This document shows, piece after piece, positions 18,832-29,571 of a DNA stretch of 64,000 nt (position 1 is its first letter; each line of letters starts with the position of its first letter). Origin of the DNA: JAWKRB01 sp041389885. Its GTDB lineage: Bacteria > Myxococcota_A > Polyangia > Polyangiales > Ga0077539. Where the stretch lies: positions 148,136 through 212,135 of the forward strand of contig JAWKRB010000014.1 in the NCBI GenBank assembly GCA_041389885.1. Reading direction: 5' to 3'. Under the pieces are notes generated by a model. The model was not told the DNA's origin, did no database searches, and saw only the letters and a program-made list of their open reading frames with translations. Both the position numbers and the translations under genes were made by a program.

Positions 18832-19739
18832 AGGTCCTTCGGCTCGCGACGCGCAGGAGCGCGTTGGCCCTCGCGCAGAGTGGTCAGGTGGCGGCGCGGA
18901 TCCGCGCGGCCAACCCCGGTCTGGAGGTCGAGCTGGTTCACGTCGTGACCGCGGGGGACCGGATCCAGGATCGCCCGCTCGCGTCCATCGGGGGCAAGGG
19001 GCTCTTCGTGAAGGAGATCGAGCTCACCCTCGCCGAGGGCGCCGCCGACCTCGCGGTGCACTCGATGAAGGACCTGCCGGCGGAGCTCCCGAGCGATCTT
19101 TGGATCGCCGCCGTGCCCGCGCGCGAGAGCCCCTGGGATCTCCTCGCGACCGTCGACGGTCGCGGCCTCGCAGAGCTCCCTCAGGCCGCCAGGGTCGGCA
19201 CGGCGTCTCAGCGACGCTCGGTGCAGCTGCTGGCTCGGCGCCCCGACCTTCGCGTCGAGATGCTCCGGGGGAACATCGACACTCGCGTTCGTCGCTTGCG
19301 TGAGGGTGACTTCGACGCGATCGTGCTCGCCGAGGCCGGGGTTCGGCGCCTGGGCATCGAGGTGCGGGGCGTGACGCTGGAGGGCGCGATCGTCCCGGCG
19401 GTGGCGCAGGGCGCGCTGGCGCTCGAGGCGAGGCGGGGGGACGAGGCCGTGGCCGCCGCCGTGCGCGCGCTGCACGATCCGAAGACCGCGGCGGAGACCA
19501 CCGCGGAGCGCGCCGTGATGACGGCGCTGTCGGGCAGCTGCGTGACGCCCATGGGCGCCCTCGCGCGCTGGGACCAGGCCGCGGGCACCCTCTCGATGGA
19601 GGGATTTCTCGCCCGGGACGACGGCTCGGCGCAGGTCGTCGACGCGCTGGTGGCGAGCTTCGCCGGGGGAGAGGCCGAGGCGCTCGAGGCGGGCGCGAGG
19701 CTCGCGGAGAGGCTCCGGGAGGCGCTGGCGGGGCGCTGA
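18828..19739 (+). CDS. hemC: Porphobilinogen deaminase (hydroxymethylbilane synthase)
   Basis: 303 residues, normal length. VKVLRLATRRSALALAQSGQ is the standard start, HSMKDLPAEL and GNIDTRVRRLREGDFDAIVLA follow, and the dipyrromethane cofactor Cys is in SGSCVTPMGA at about residue 238. It polymerises four porphobilinogen units into hydroxymethylbilane. It is co-translated with hemA through a GTGA overlap. Confidence 0.96.
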   Translation: MKVLRLATRRSALALAQSGQVAARIRAANPGLEVELVHVVTAGDRIQDRPLASIGGKGLFVKEIELTLAEGAADLAVHSMKDLPAELPSDLWIAAVPARESPWDLLATVDGRGLAELPQAARVGTASQRRSVQLLARRPDLRVEMLRGNIDTRVRRLREGDFDAIVLAEAGVRRLGIEVRGVTLEGAIVPAVAQGALALEARRGDEAVAAAVRALHDPKTAAETTAERAVMTALSGSCVTPMGALARWDQAAGTLSMEGFLARDDGSAQVVDALVASFAGGEAEALEAGARLAERLREALAGR

Positions 19740-19777
19740 GCCGCGCTCGGGGATTTCGCGCGAATCGACGGGGGGGT

Positions 19778-19807
19778 TTGATCGGGCGCGGTCGGCGCTG
19801 ATATAGG
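19778..19807 (+). promoter_or_regulatory. Candidate sigma-70 type promoter for mreB
   Basis: TTGATC at 19778-19783 and TATAGG at 19802-19807 are separated by 18 bases. They lie about 57 bases upstream of the mreB ATG in the gap after hemC. Both boxes are reasonable matches to the housekeeping consensus and stand out in this GC-rich stretch. Confidence 0.5.
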
Positions 19808-19863
19808 TGCCCCCGCCTGGACGACTGCGGAACTCGCCGTCGAAGCCGCGGCGGAGGTGATGG

Positions 19864-20898
19864 ATGCTCTTCGACTGGGTGAGTGGTCTCTTCTCGAACG
19901 ATCTCGCGATCGATCTCGGGACCGCCAACACGCTCATCTATGTGAAGGGCAAGGGCATCGTCTCGTGCGAGCCCAGCGTGGTCGCGGTGCGCAAGGACGA
20001 GCGCGGGATCAAGCGCGTGCACGCCGTCGGCCGCGAGGCGAAGGAGATGCTCGGGCGAACGCCGGGGTTGATCCACGCCGTGCGCCCGCTGCGCGACGGG
20101 GTCATCGCCGACTTCGAGATCACCGAGGCGATGCTCAAGCACTTCATCGAGAAGGCGCTCAGCCGCCGCACCCTCGTGAAGCCCCGCATCGTGATCTGCG
20201 TGCCCTTCGGCATCACCGAGGTCGAGAAGCGCGCCGTGCGCGAGAGCGCCGAGAGCGCGGGCGCCCGCGAGGTCTACCTCATCGAGGAGCCCATGGCGGC
20301 GGCCATCGGCGCGGGGCTCCCCGTCACCGAGCCCACGGGCAACATGGTGGTCGACATCGGCGGAGGCACCACCGAGGTCGCCGTGATCTCCCTCGCGGGC
20401 ATCGTGTTCTCGCAGTCGATCCGCGTGGGCGGCGACAAGATGGACGACGCGATCATCGCGTACATGAAGCGCAAGTATAACCTCCTCGTCGGCGAGCAGA
20501 CCGCCGAGCGGGTGAAGTGCCAGGTGGGCAACGCCTACCCCCTCGACGAGCCCATCACGATGGAGGTCAAGGGGCGCGACCTCGTCGCCGGGGTCCCGCG
20601 CACGGTGGTGGTGAACAGCGACGAGATCCGCGACGCGCTGGCCGAGCCGATCAACGCCATCGTCGAGGCCGTGATGAGCTCGCTAGAGAAGACCCCCCCG
20701 GAGCTCTCGGCCGACATCAAGGACAAGGGCATCGTGCTCACCGGCGGCGGCGCGTTGCTGCGCAACCTCGACATCCTCCTGCGCGAGGAGACGGGGCTCC
20801 CCGTGATGGTCGCCGACGACCCGATCAGCGCGGTGGTGCTCGGCTGCGGCAAGAGCCTCGATCACCCCGAGCTGCTCAAGCAGATCGCGATCGGCTGA
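19864..20898 (+). CDS. mreB: Rod shape-determining actin homologue MreB
   Basis: 344 residues, standard length. It has the actin-fold ATP motifs DLGTANTLIYVKGKGIV (phosphate 1), VDIGGGTTEVAVISL (phosphate 2) and the adenosine motif around VLTGGGALLRNLD. The N-terminal LFDWVSGLFSNDLAI is a typical membrane-association start. MreB organises lateral cell-wall synthesis and, in myxobacteria, also serves the gliding machinery. No mreC/mreD follow, unlike the usual operon. AGGTG precedes ATG 19864. Confidence 0.96.
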   Translation: MLFDWVSGLFSNDLAIDLGTANTLIYVKGKGIVSCEPSVVAVRKDERGIKRVHAVGREAKEMLGRTPGLIHAVRPLRDGVIADFEITEAMLKHFIEKALSRRTLVKPRIVICVPFGITEVEKRAVRESAESAGAREVYLIEEPMAAAIGAGLPVTEPTGNMVVDIGGGTTEVAVISLAGIVFSQSIRVGGDKMDDAIIAYMKRKYNLLVGEQTAERVKCQVGNAYPLDEPITMEVKGRDLVAGVPRTVVVNSDEIRDALAEPINAIVEAVMSSLEKTPPELSADIKDKGIVLTGGGALLRNLDILLREETGLPVMVADDPISAVVLGCGKSLDHPELLKQIAIG

Positions 20899-20951
20899 GC
20901 CCGGCGGCGGGCTGTACAAGACCTCGGGCGGAGTCGTAACGTCCGCGCGCA

Positions 20952-22382
<1,431 letters not shown>

Positions 22383-22383
22383 C

Positions 22384-22890
22384 TCAGAGGTCGAACCACC
22401 AGACCGTCAGGCTCACGCCCCACAGCGCGGCGGTGCTCCCGAAGGCGAGCCAGCCCAGCCAGAGCGCCCGGCGGGCGCGCGCGGCGGCGGGGGCGAGGTC
22501 GGGCTCGTCGGTCTTCGCGTAGGCGCTGAGGGAGGCGAGGATCCCCACCCATCCCAGGGGGTTGCAGCAGCCCACCACGGCGAGGGCCGAGAGCGCGGCG
22601 GCGACGGCGGCGCGGCCCGCGATGGCCCCGCGGTCTTCGGTCGCGGCAGGCGCGGCGGCGCGGGCGAGGACGCGCGGGGGCGACCACGCCCCGGGCGGCG
22701 GGGGCGCGACCTCGGTGCGGTGCGGAGCGGGAGGCGCGAGGTCGGTGCGGGCGGTCGCCGGGGCGTACGCGGGGGCCGCCCGGGTCGGGGGGAGCTCGCG
22801 CGGGGGCGTCGGCGCGCCGCACCGCGGGCACGCCGCCGAGGCGTCGGGCGCCGAGAACGCCAGCGCGCATCGCGTGCAGCGGACGAACAT
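22384..22890 (-). CDS. Zinc-ribbon membrane protein, unknown function
   Basis: 168 residues from ATG 22890, chosen because it directly precedes a CxxC-type ribbon (VRCTRCALAF, then CPRCGAPTP). A Pro/Ala-rich linker spans about 45-95, and two hydrophobic segments follow near AGRAAVAAALSALAVVGCCNPLGWVGILASL and LWLGWLAFGSTAALWGVSL. The design (ribbon, linker, DUF4190-like membrane pair) is common in myxobacteria. It lies antiparallel between the dehydrogenase and the BMC gene and is convergent with the former by one base. Confidence 0.7.
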   Translation of the reverse strand: MFVRCTRCALAFSAPDASAACPRCGAPTPPRELPPTRAAPAYAPATARTDLAPPAPHRTEVAPPPPGAWSPPRVLARAAAPAATEDRGAIAGRAAVAAALSALAVVGCCNPLGWVGILASLSAYAKTDEPDLAPAAARARRALWLGWLAFGSTAALWGVSLTVWWFDL

Positions 22891-22982
22891 CGACGCGACG
22901 CTACCCCGTCGCGGGCGCGGCCGCACCTCGCGGCGCCTTGTAGGCAGCGGGAGCCGCGTGATACCCACCTTGAGCTCGCGAC

Positions 22983-23549
22983 GTGGGTCCTGCGCTTGCC
23001 ATCCTTGAGGTCCGTTCCATCGCGCGGGGGTACCTCGCGCTCGATGCGATGGCGAAGCGCGCGGTGATCACGGTGCTCCAGGCGGAGCCGATCTCTCCAG
23101 GCAGGTTCTGGATCGCCGTGGGCGGCGGCGAGGCCGAGGTCGAGGAGTCGCTCGAGGCCGGCGTCGACGCCGCGGCCGACTCGCGCATCGACCACGTGCT
23201 GCTGACCTTCGCGCACGACGAGGTGATCCACGCGGTGCGAGAGGGCCCGCGTCGCGCGGCGGTCGACGGGTCGATCGGCGTGCTCGAGTTCGCGACGCTC
23301 TCGTCGGCGATTCGCGCGGCCGACGCGGCGCTGAAATGCGCCGACGTCTCCCTCGTCGACCTGCACCTCGCGCGGGGCATCGGCGGCAAGGGGTACCTCG
23401 TGCTCTGCGGCGCGCTCTCCGACGTCGAAGCCGCGCTCGACGCCGGCGCCGCGAGCGGGGGCGAGGAGCACCTCGTGGGGCGTGAGCTCATGGCCAACCC
23501 CGACGAGGCCGTGCCCACCGTACCCGCGCGCAGAGGCTCTCTGCGCTAG
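22983..23549 (+). CDS. Tandem-BMC-domain microcompartment shell protein (BMC-T)
   Basis: 188 residues from GTG 22983. Two successive BMC domains are visible. Domain 1 (about 1-90) reads PALAILEVRSIARGYLALDA then AVITVLQAEPISPGRFWIAVGG. Domain 2 (about 95-165) reads GVLEFATLSSAIRAADAALK, then VDLHLARGIGGKGYLVLCG and DVEAALDAG. Such trimers form pseudohexagonal tiles with central pores in bacterial microcompartment facets. No BMC-H hexamer or BMC-P pentamer gene is adjacent, so this is a satellite shell gene. The nearby EutE-type dehydrogenase is its likely functional partner. Confidence 0.9.
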   Translation: MGPALAILEVRSIARGYLALDAMAKRAVITVLQAEPISPGRFWIAVGGGEAEVEESLEAGVDAAADSRIDHVLLTFAHDEVIHAVREGPRRAAVDGSIGVLEFATLSSAIRAADAALKCADVSLVDLHLARGIGGKGYLVLCGALSDVEAALDAGAASGGEEHLVGRELMANPDEAVPTVPARRGSLR

Positions 23550-23716
23550 GCGTTTGCGCGCGCGAGAGGTGAGCTGGAGTGTTGTGTGGGTGAGTGGGTT
23601 GGTCTATGGTCCCGCGCGCTCGCAGGACGGCGTCGGCCCCCCTCGGAGGCGCAGCGCTGCGCGCTCGACGGGCGCGCCAGAGACCCGTTCGGCGGCCGGC
23701 ACTCCGAGCGCTCTGC

Positions 23717-24322
23717 ATGGCAACCCCCGAGGAACAGCTCCAGTGGATCGAACGCGCCCGAGGCGGCGACGTCCGCGCGTTTGAGCACCTCGTGCGCCAT
23801 CACCAGCGGCGGATCTACCGCCTCGCCCTGCACCTGACCGGCAGCGGCGGCGACGCCGACGACGTCACGCAAGAGACCTTCTTTCGCGCCTACCGGGCGA
23901 TCGAGCGCTTCGACGGGCGGGCCGAGATCTTCACCTGGCTCTACCGCATCTGCGTGAACGTCGCGCTGAACCTCCGCAGGAGCGGTCGACGGGTGGTGGC
24001 GAACCTCGACGACCCGCGGGTGCCTGAGCCCGCCGCAGACGGAGAGAACCCCGCCGCGAGCGCCGAGCGCGCCCAGGCGTACCGAGCGTTGACCCGAGCG
24101 CTCGACGGGCTGTCCGAGTCGCTGCGCACCACCCTGGTGCTCGCGTGCGTCGAGCAGCTGCCCTACAAAGACATCGCCCAGGTCCTGGGTTGTAGCGAAG
24201 GCACCGTCGCGTGGCGCGTGCACGAGGCCCGCAAGCGGCTCCGTGACGCGCTGCCCGATGAGGTGCTCGCTCCGCTAGAAACCCAGGAGCCCGCCGGAGG
24301 CGCGCGTGGACGACGAGCTTAA
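23717..24322 (+). CDS. RNA polymerase ECF-type sigma factor
   Basis: 201 residues from ATG 23717. Region 2 includes EHLVRHHQRRIYRLALHLTG, GDADDVTQETFFRAYRAI and the -10-binding helix FTWLYRICVNVALN. Region 4 includes ESLRTTLVLACVEQLPYKDIAQVLG and SEGTVAWRVHEARKRLR. This fits a group 4 (ECF) factor. The 3' end overlaps the next gene by 17 bases, the arrangement usual for a sigma factor and its anti-sigma partner. Confidence 0.92.
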   Translation: MATPEEQLQWIERARGGDVRAFEHLVRHHQRRIYRLALHLTGSGGDADDVTQETFFRAYRAIERFDGRAEIFTWLYRICVNVALNLRRSGRRVVANLDDPRVPEPAADGENPAASAERAQAYRALTRALDGLSESLRTTLVLACVEQLPYKDIAQVLGCSEGTVAWRVHEARKRLRDALPDEVLAPLETQEPAGGARGRRA

Positions 24323-25872
24323 GCTACAGATTGCGGCGTCGATGGACATCGCCGCCGACGCACAGGCCGATGAGCGCGTGGTGCGCGCCATGGCCGAGGA
24401 TCCGTCTGTCGAAGCGTGGGCCCGGGGGCTGTACACCCTCGACCGCGCGATGCGCGAGTGGCCGGAGGTGCGCAGGGGCGAGAAGTCCTGGGGGCGCATG
24501 GCGGAGCGGATCCGCAAGCGCGTCGAGGGCGCCAAGGGTCGCGCCTCCTCCGAGGTCAGAGCGACGGACGATGCCTACACCGCGGCGCCTGTCTTCGACG
24601 ACGACGACGCGGCGCCGCCCAGGGAGCAACAGATCACCATGTCCGAGACGAACGAGCACGACGCCGACCTCGAGGGCCTCGCGGCGCTCACGCGAATCAG
24701 CCACCTGCCCGGCGCGATGCCCTCGGCGCCGCCGAGGTCTCTGGGGCCGGCGCTCCTCGACGAGCCCGACGACACGAGCTCGGGCCTCGTCGACATGAAG
24801 AGTCTGGCCGAGCTCACCCGCGAAGCCGCGGCCTCGATGCCTCCGCCGGCGCCCGAGCCCGCGCCCGTCGAGGCGAAGCCCGCCCCGGTCAAGGAGGCCC
24901 CCGCGGCGGAGAAGCCCGCGAAGGCCGACGACGCCAGGGCAAAAGCAACGCCCGCGGCGGCGAGCCTGCCCGTGGTCCCCGAGGCACCCCGAAAAGGAGG
25001 CAACACGTGGCTCGGCGCGCTGGGCGGCGTCGCGGTCGCCAGCGCGGCCTTCTTTCTGATCTCGCGCAGCGACGCGCCTCCTCCGTCGGTCGACTCTGCC
25101 TCACAGGCGGTGAACTCGGCGCCGGCCGTGGTCGCGCCGAGCCCTTCGGAGTCGCCGCAGCCCGCCGCGCAGCCCGCCGCCCAGTCTGAGTCGGCCGCCC
25201 AGCAGGCGCCCGCGGCCCCCGAGCCGGCCCCCGCGGCCGAAGCGCCCGCGCCTCCCGCCGAGGCGGCGCCCCCGCCACCGCCCGCCGTCGCCGCGCCTGA
25301 GCCTGAGCCGGCGCGCGCGGTCGAGGCGCGGCCTCACACGACGCGCGAAGAGCGCGCCCGCGCGGCGAGAGCCCGGCGGCCGCGGCGCCTGCTGCGCCGA
25401 CGGCTCACGCCGCGCCGACCCCGCCCGCCCCTGCGCCTTCGCCCGCGCCCTCGGCCCCGCGGCTCGCGCGACGCCCGCGCCTGCGGCGGCTCCTTCGACG
25501 GGTCGGCCGGCGAGCGTCGATGACCTGATCAACCGCGTCGCGGGGAGCGGCCCCGCGGCGCCCGCCGCGGCGCCCGTCGCGGCGGCGGAGCCCGCGCTGC
25601 CCGAGCGGCTGACGCGACCGCAGATCACCTCGGTGATGAGCGGGCTCAACAGCGCCGTGCGCGCCTGCGCGCAGGGCCAGACGGGCACCGCGCCCGTCGC
25701 CATCGTGATCGGCAACGACGGCGCGGTGCGGAGCGCGAACGTGAGCGGACAGTTCGCGGGCAGCCCGGTGGGGAGCTGCATCGCGGGCGTGGTGAACCGC
25801 GCGCACTTCCCGCGGTTTCGCGCGAATTCCATCAGCGTGACCTGGCCCTTCGTGATCCTCCCGCCCCGTTGA
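24306..25872 (+). CDS. Putative anti-sigma/AgmX-like membrane protein, broken by two single-base deletions
   Basis: The N-terminal 100 residues are acidic and helical (DDELKLQIAASMDIAADAQAD), as in cytoplasmic anti-sigma domains. A Pro/Ala linker leads to one membrane helix near residue 240 (WLGALGGVAVASAAFFLIS), then a long Pro/Ala/Glu periplasmic spacer. The frame is lost at the CCC run 25357-25359 and again at the CCCC run 25455-25458. Adding one C at each restores a continuous protein ending in LTRPQITSVMSGLNSAVRAC through FVILPPR, an AgmX/PglI-type C-terminal domain related to TonB. It overlaps the sigma factor gene, which supports a regulatory pairing. Confidence 0.7.
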
Positions 25873-25941
25873 CGCCCGCCGGGGGGCTGAGGTAGCTTCC
25901 GCGCCCCCGAACACACTCGGTTCCAATAGAGGAGATCGCTC

Positions 25942-26079
25942 ATGGTTTCGCTGACGCAGAAGACGAGCCGCATCCGGCGCCGCAAGCAGACGACCAACGG
26001 CAAGGTGAACAAGCGCGCTCGTCGTGCGCAGCAGACGCCGGCCTTCCCCGTGCACCAGGAGACGCCGTCGGCGTCCTGA
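25942..26079 (+). CDS. Small, very basic conserved-type protein
   Basis: A 45-residue frame from ATG 25942, preceded by a strong AGAGGAGAT ribosome site. The first 30 residues are rich in Arg/Lys (SRIRRRKQTTNGKVNKRARR), and the tail is neutral. Small Lys/Arg proteins of this design occur in other deltaproteobacterial lineages and may bind RNA or the ribosome, but this is from memory and unproven. A strong terminator follows at 26103-26139, so this is a well-delimited, probably highly expressed unit. Confidence 0.7.
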   Translation: MVSLTQKTSRIRRRKQTTNGKVNKRARRAQQTPAFPVHQETPSAS

Positions 26080-26102
26080 CCCTCGCGACGGCGCGAATCG
26101 GC

Positions 26103-26139
26103 AAAGGCTCTGAGCGCGGCGACGTGCTCGGGGCCTTTT
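26103..26139 (+). terminator. Rho-independent terminator after the small basic protein gene
   Basis: AAAGGCTCTGAGC pairs with GCTCGGGGCCTTT through 13 base pairs (three G-T pairs) around a ten-base loop and is followed by a T-rich stretch (TTTTCGTTGTT). It lies 24 bases after the stop codon of the 45-residue gene. It may also serve the convergent gene that ends at 26156. Confidence 0.8.
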
Positions 26140-26155
26140 CGTTGTTGGCGATCGG

Positions 26156-27262
26156 CTACCGCAGCCGGGCGTCGATCACGGCGCGAATCGCGGGGCCTGA
26201 GCGCTCGAGCTCGGCGAGGTCCTTGACCGGAAGAAAGCGGCTGCGCTCACCCGCGCGCGGGACGTGGATCCAGCGCGTGGGGTGCCACCAGGTGAGCTCT
26301 CCCACGAGTCGCTCGAACTGCACGGCGTCGCGGCCGTCGACCTTCTTTCTCGCGACGCACCACGTCCACGGCGCGTCGAGCGACATCGCCTCCAGGTCGA
26401 TCCAGAGCGTGTTGGTGTTGAAGAGCGGGAACGCTTCCTGCGGGAACTCTGGCGGCAGGCGAAAGGCCTCGGCCAGCACGAGGCGTCCATCGACCGACAC
26501 GGGCAGTCCGCCGCGGTCGCCCGCGAGCTTCTCGACCAGCTCCACCGAGATGCGCCCTCCGCCGCGGCGGTGCATCGCGAGGACGGCGGGGTCGACGGTG
26601 GCGCCGATGTTGTCGACGTTCGACAGCACGACGGTGCGCACGCCCCGCGCGCGCCAGGCGTCGAGCAGCCCCGCGTCTCGAAGCGCCTCGGGCAGGTCGC
26701 CGTGCCCGGTCGCGTAGGGGCTCGGCGCCCCCGACGCGTCGAGGAAGAGCTCGCCCTCTGGCGTCAGGCGCAGCGAGACGAACTGCGGCGCCAGGGTCAC
26801 CGCCCCGCCGTCGCGCGCCGCGAACCACGACTCGATCGCCTCATGGGTCGCGAAGCTGGTCATCACCGCCGCGGGCACGGCGCCCTCGTAGCGCGCGAGG
26901 TCGCGGAGCTTGGCGTCGAGAAAGCACCAGTCGGGGCCGCCCTCGAGCTCCAGCGAGGCGAGGCCCTTCACCACCGATCCGAAGCGCGTGGCCATGCCGC
27001 CCGCGAGCACGACCGCGGCCAGCTCGCCGCGCTCGATGCTCGCGAGGCCCTCCGCCCGGAGCTCATCGCGCGCGGCCGTGCCGACCTCGGGGAGCACCGC
27101 CGCGCAGTCGGCCGCGGGGGGCTGCAGGGGGAGCGTGATGCGGTGCAGAGCGTCAGGGTTCGAGGCGGAGACGAAGCGGTCCCGCAGCGACTCGAAGCGC
27201 GCCATGTCGAAGCGGAACCTCTCGAGCATGGCCGAGAGCGTCGGGGGGGCCTTGATCTCCAT
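26156..27262 (-). CDS. UTP-glucose-1-phosphate uridylyltransferase-like (UGP2-type) nucleotidyltransferase
   Basis: 368 residues from ATG 27262. The nucleotide-binding loop VVLAGGMATRFGSVVKG (about 84-100) contains the GGxxTRxG pattern and the Lys of the eukaryotic-type UDP-sugar pyrophosphorylase family. Further family strings are VVLSNVDNIGATVDP, FPLFNTNTLWIDLEA and a C-terminal FERLVGELTWW. The expected reaction is UTP plus sugar 1-phosphate to UDP-sugar. The exact sugar is not decided by sequence. It is divergent from the dehydrogenase gene at 27344. Confidence 0.82.
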   Translation of the reverse strand: MEIKAPPTLSAMLERFRFDMARFESLRDRFVSASNPDALHRITLPLQPPAADCAAVLPEVGTAARDELRAEGLASIERGELAAVVLAGGMATRFGSVVKGLASLELEGGPDWCFLDAKLRDLARYEGAVPAAVMTSFATHEAIESWFAARDGGAVTLAPQFVSLRLTPEGELFLDASGAPSPYATGHGDLPEALRDAGLLDAWRARGVRTVVLSNVDNIGATVDPAVLAMHRRGGGRISVELVEKLAGDRGGLPVSVDGRLVLAEAFRLPPEFPQEAFPLFNTNTLWIDLEAMSLDAPWTWCVARKKVDGRDAVQFERLVGELTWWHPTRWIHVPRAGERSRFLPVKDLAELERSGPAIRAVIDARLR

Positions 27263-27343
27263 CGTCCTCTTGCGGCGGGGGCCTGGCGTGATAGCACCCG
27301 TTCCGCCGGACGCGCCATCTCTCGGCGGCGCAGGGGGAGTCGT

Positions 27344-27940
27344 ATGGCCGCCTTCGTCGTCGCGCTTCAGGTCCAGGGTCGGCGCTGCCTCGTGGTGGGG
27401 GGAGGCGCCGAGGCCACCTCCAAGGCCCTCCGCCTGGTGGAGGCCGGGGCCGAGGTGACGGTGGTGTCTCCGGAGATCGAGCCCGCGCTGGATTCGTCGC
27501 GCGCGAGGGGGAGGCTCGCGTGGGTGCCCCGCGCCTTCGACGCCTCGCTCGACCTCGCGGAGCCTCCCTTCGTGGTGATCTCGACCGACGAGGCCGCGCA
27601 CGAGGCGGTGCGCTCGGCGTCGAAGGCGGCGGGGGCGCTGGTGTGCTGCGTCGACGCGCCGGCGCTGTGCGACTTCTACCTCACCGCGCAGGGCGCCTGC
27701 GGGCCGATGACGCTCGCGGTGGCGTCTGAGGGGCGGGCGCCGATGCTCGCGCGGCTGCTCCGCGACGAGCTCGTGCGGCAGCTCGACGCGCCGATGCGGG
27801 CTCTGGGTGACGCGATGGTCGCGCTGCGCGCCAGGAGCGCGCCGGGGTCGCGCAGGGCGGTCATTTCCAAGGCGCTCGAGGGGTTCTCGGTCGAGATCCG
27901 TGTCAACCTCCCGCATGCCCGCTCGCGCGACGACGAATAG
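27344..27940 (+). CDS. Precorrin-2 dehydrogenase / sirohydrochlorin ferrochelatase-like (Met8/CysG-N)
   Basis: 198 residues from ATG 27344 after AGGGGGAG. The Rossmann motif CLVVGGGAEATSKALRLVEAG and the strings VTVVSPEIEP and CDFYLTAQ then LAVASEGRAPMLARLLRDEL match the Met8/CysG N-terminal family (NAD-dependent precorrin-2 oxidation and often iron insertion for siroheme or heme d1 routes). No SAM-dependent methyltransferase domain is attached. It is not linked to the hem operon 8 kb upstream. Confidence 0.85.
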   Translation: MAAFVVALQVQGRRCLVVGGGAEATSKALRLVEAGAEVTVVSPEIEPALDSSRARGRLAWVPRAFDASLDLAEPPFVVISTDEAAHEAVRSASKAAGALVCCVDAPALCDFYLTAQGACGPMTLAVASEGRAPMLARLLRDELVRQLDAPMRALGDAMVALRARSAPGSRRAVISKALEGFSVEIRVNLPHARSRDDE

Positions 27941-27993
27941 GCGCGCCCGGCCCCGTTGCCGCTCCCTTACCCGGGTGGTACCCACGAGGCTCG

Positions 27994-29571
27994 ATGCGTC
28001 GTGACGACGTGCTCATCCCGCTCTACCTCTGGGGGAGCCTCTCGCTGATCCTCCACCTGGGCTTCGTGAGCGGCACGAGCGCGGTGGTCTCACGCCTGCC
28101 GTCTGATCGCCCGGCCCTCGCGTCGCTGCGGCGCGGTCCGACCGAGGCGAGCGAGGTCGAGTTCACCTTCGAAGACCCGCAGCGTCCCCCGGTGGTGACG
28201 CCGCCCACCGCGCCGCGCCCGCCGCCTCCGCCGAGGCCCGAGCGCAGGGTCGAGCGGCCGCCCACGGAGCGGCCCAACCCGGTGCGTCCGCCCGATCCGC
28301 CGCCGCCCACGCCTGCGGCGCCCGCGCGGGTCACGCCCCCGCCGCGGGTCAACGCGCATTTCATCGACCAGGACCACCACGCCGAAGAGCCGACGCCCAC
28401 CGACCCGCACTACCTCGCGCCGACGAACCGCAACGTGGACGAAGAGACCATCGCCGCGCTGCGCTCCCTCGAGCGGGACCACGCGAACCCGCGCGTCGGC
28501 GCGAGCCCCAGCCGTCAGCCGTCGACCAGCCCCGGCAACGCGCCTCGGGAGGTTCACGCAGACGCGCGCGAGGTCGCGGGGCGCCGAGACCGCGTGCCCA
28601 ACGAGTCGCCCGAGGCGCGCCCGCCGGAGCGTCCGAATCCTCGGTCGAGCGCGTCCGCGCAGCGGCCGACCGCGGGCGGCGACGGTCGGCGCGCGGGCAA
28701 CGAGCGCCCCGCGGGCACGGTCCCGACCCCGGGCGGCGTCGCGCCGACGCCGAACAGCCAGAGCGGCGACCCCGTCGCGAGCGCGCCGAGCCCGCAGGCG
28801 ACGCCGGGGGAGGGCGGAGAGGGCGGCGCGGCGGGGCAGGGCGGTCGGAGCGCCGCGGAGGTCCTCGGTGTGCGCGGCATGGGTCCGGCGGGCACGCTCC
28901 GCGCGTTGATGCCGCGGTACGACAACTTCGTCGCGGTCTTCGGGCGGGAGGCGATCCAGCGCCAGCGCGAGGAGGCCGCGCAGCGACGGAGCGAGGCCCG
29001 CGGCAGCACGAGCGACGACTGGGCGGTGACCCGCGCGGCCCTCGAGAACTTCGTGTCGAACGTGCGCGTGGGCAACCAGACGGCGCTGCGCGCCGCGGCC
29101 TCTCCCTTCGCGGGGTACATCGTCGCGATGCACAACCGCATCCACCGCCTCTTCGCGGACGGCTACCTCGCGGGGCTCAGCTCGCTCTCGGCGACCTCGC
29201 CGCTCAACGACCGCTCGCTGCACACCACGCTGGAGATCATCGTCGACCGCGACGGCAGCGTGCACCGGATCAACATCGTGCGCAGCAGCGGCACGCTGCC
29301 CTTCGACGTCGCGGCGATGAACGCCGTGCGGCGCGCGGCGCCCTTCGGCGAAGCGCCCCCGGCGATCCTCTCGGGCGACGGCAAGGTGTACGTGCACTGG
29401 GGCTTCTATCGAAACGAGCGGCAGTGCGGCCCCTTCAACGCCGAGCCCTTCATCCTCCCCAACCCCCAGGGGCCGGCGCCTCGTCGCGCCCCGCGGGATC
29501 AGTCGCCCGCGGTGAACCCCGGCAACGTCGGCGCGCGATCGCGCGGGGCCGCGCGCGTCACGGCTTCGTAG
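27994..29571 (+). CDS. TonB-family energy transducer with long proline-rich spacer
   Basis: 525 residues. A short cytoplasmic start and one helix at about 8-30 (IPLYLWGSLSLILHLGFVSG) include the His within the membrane helix seen in TonB. A very Pro-rich region (about 65-115) and a Gly/Ser/Pro spacer follow. The C-terminal TonB domain at about 400-490 reads TTLEIIVDRDGSVHRINIVRSSGTLPFDVAAMNAVRRAAPF. TonB delivers proton-motive energy from an ExbB/ExbD complex to outer-membrane receptors. The two Q-R-R operons in this window are possible partners but are not adjacent. Confidence 0.85.
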   Translation: MRRDDVLIPLYLWGSLSLILHLGFVSGTSAVVSRLPSDRPALASLRRGPTEASEVEFTFEDPQRPPVVTPPTAPRPPPPPRPERRVERPPTERPNPVRPPDPPPPTPAAPARVTPPPRVNAHFIDQDHHAEEPTPTDPHYLAPTNRNVDEETIAALRSLERDHANPRVGASPSRQPSTSPGNAPREVHADAREVAGRRDRVPNESPEARPPERPNPRSSASAQRPTAGGDGRRAGNERPAGTVPTPGGVAPTPNSQSGDPVASAPSPQATPGEGGEGGAAGQGGRSAAEVLGVRGMGPAGTLRALMPRYDNFVAVFGREAIQRQREEAAQRRSEARGSTSDDWAVTRAALENFVSNVRVGNQTALRAAASPFAGYIVAMHNRIHRLFADGYLAGLSSLSATSPLNDRSLHTTLEIIVDRDGSVHRINIVRSSGTLPFDVAAMNAVRRAAPFGEAPPAILSGDGKVYVHWGFYRNERQCGPFNAEPFILPNPQGPAPRRAPRDQSPAVNPGNVGARSRGAARVTAS

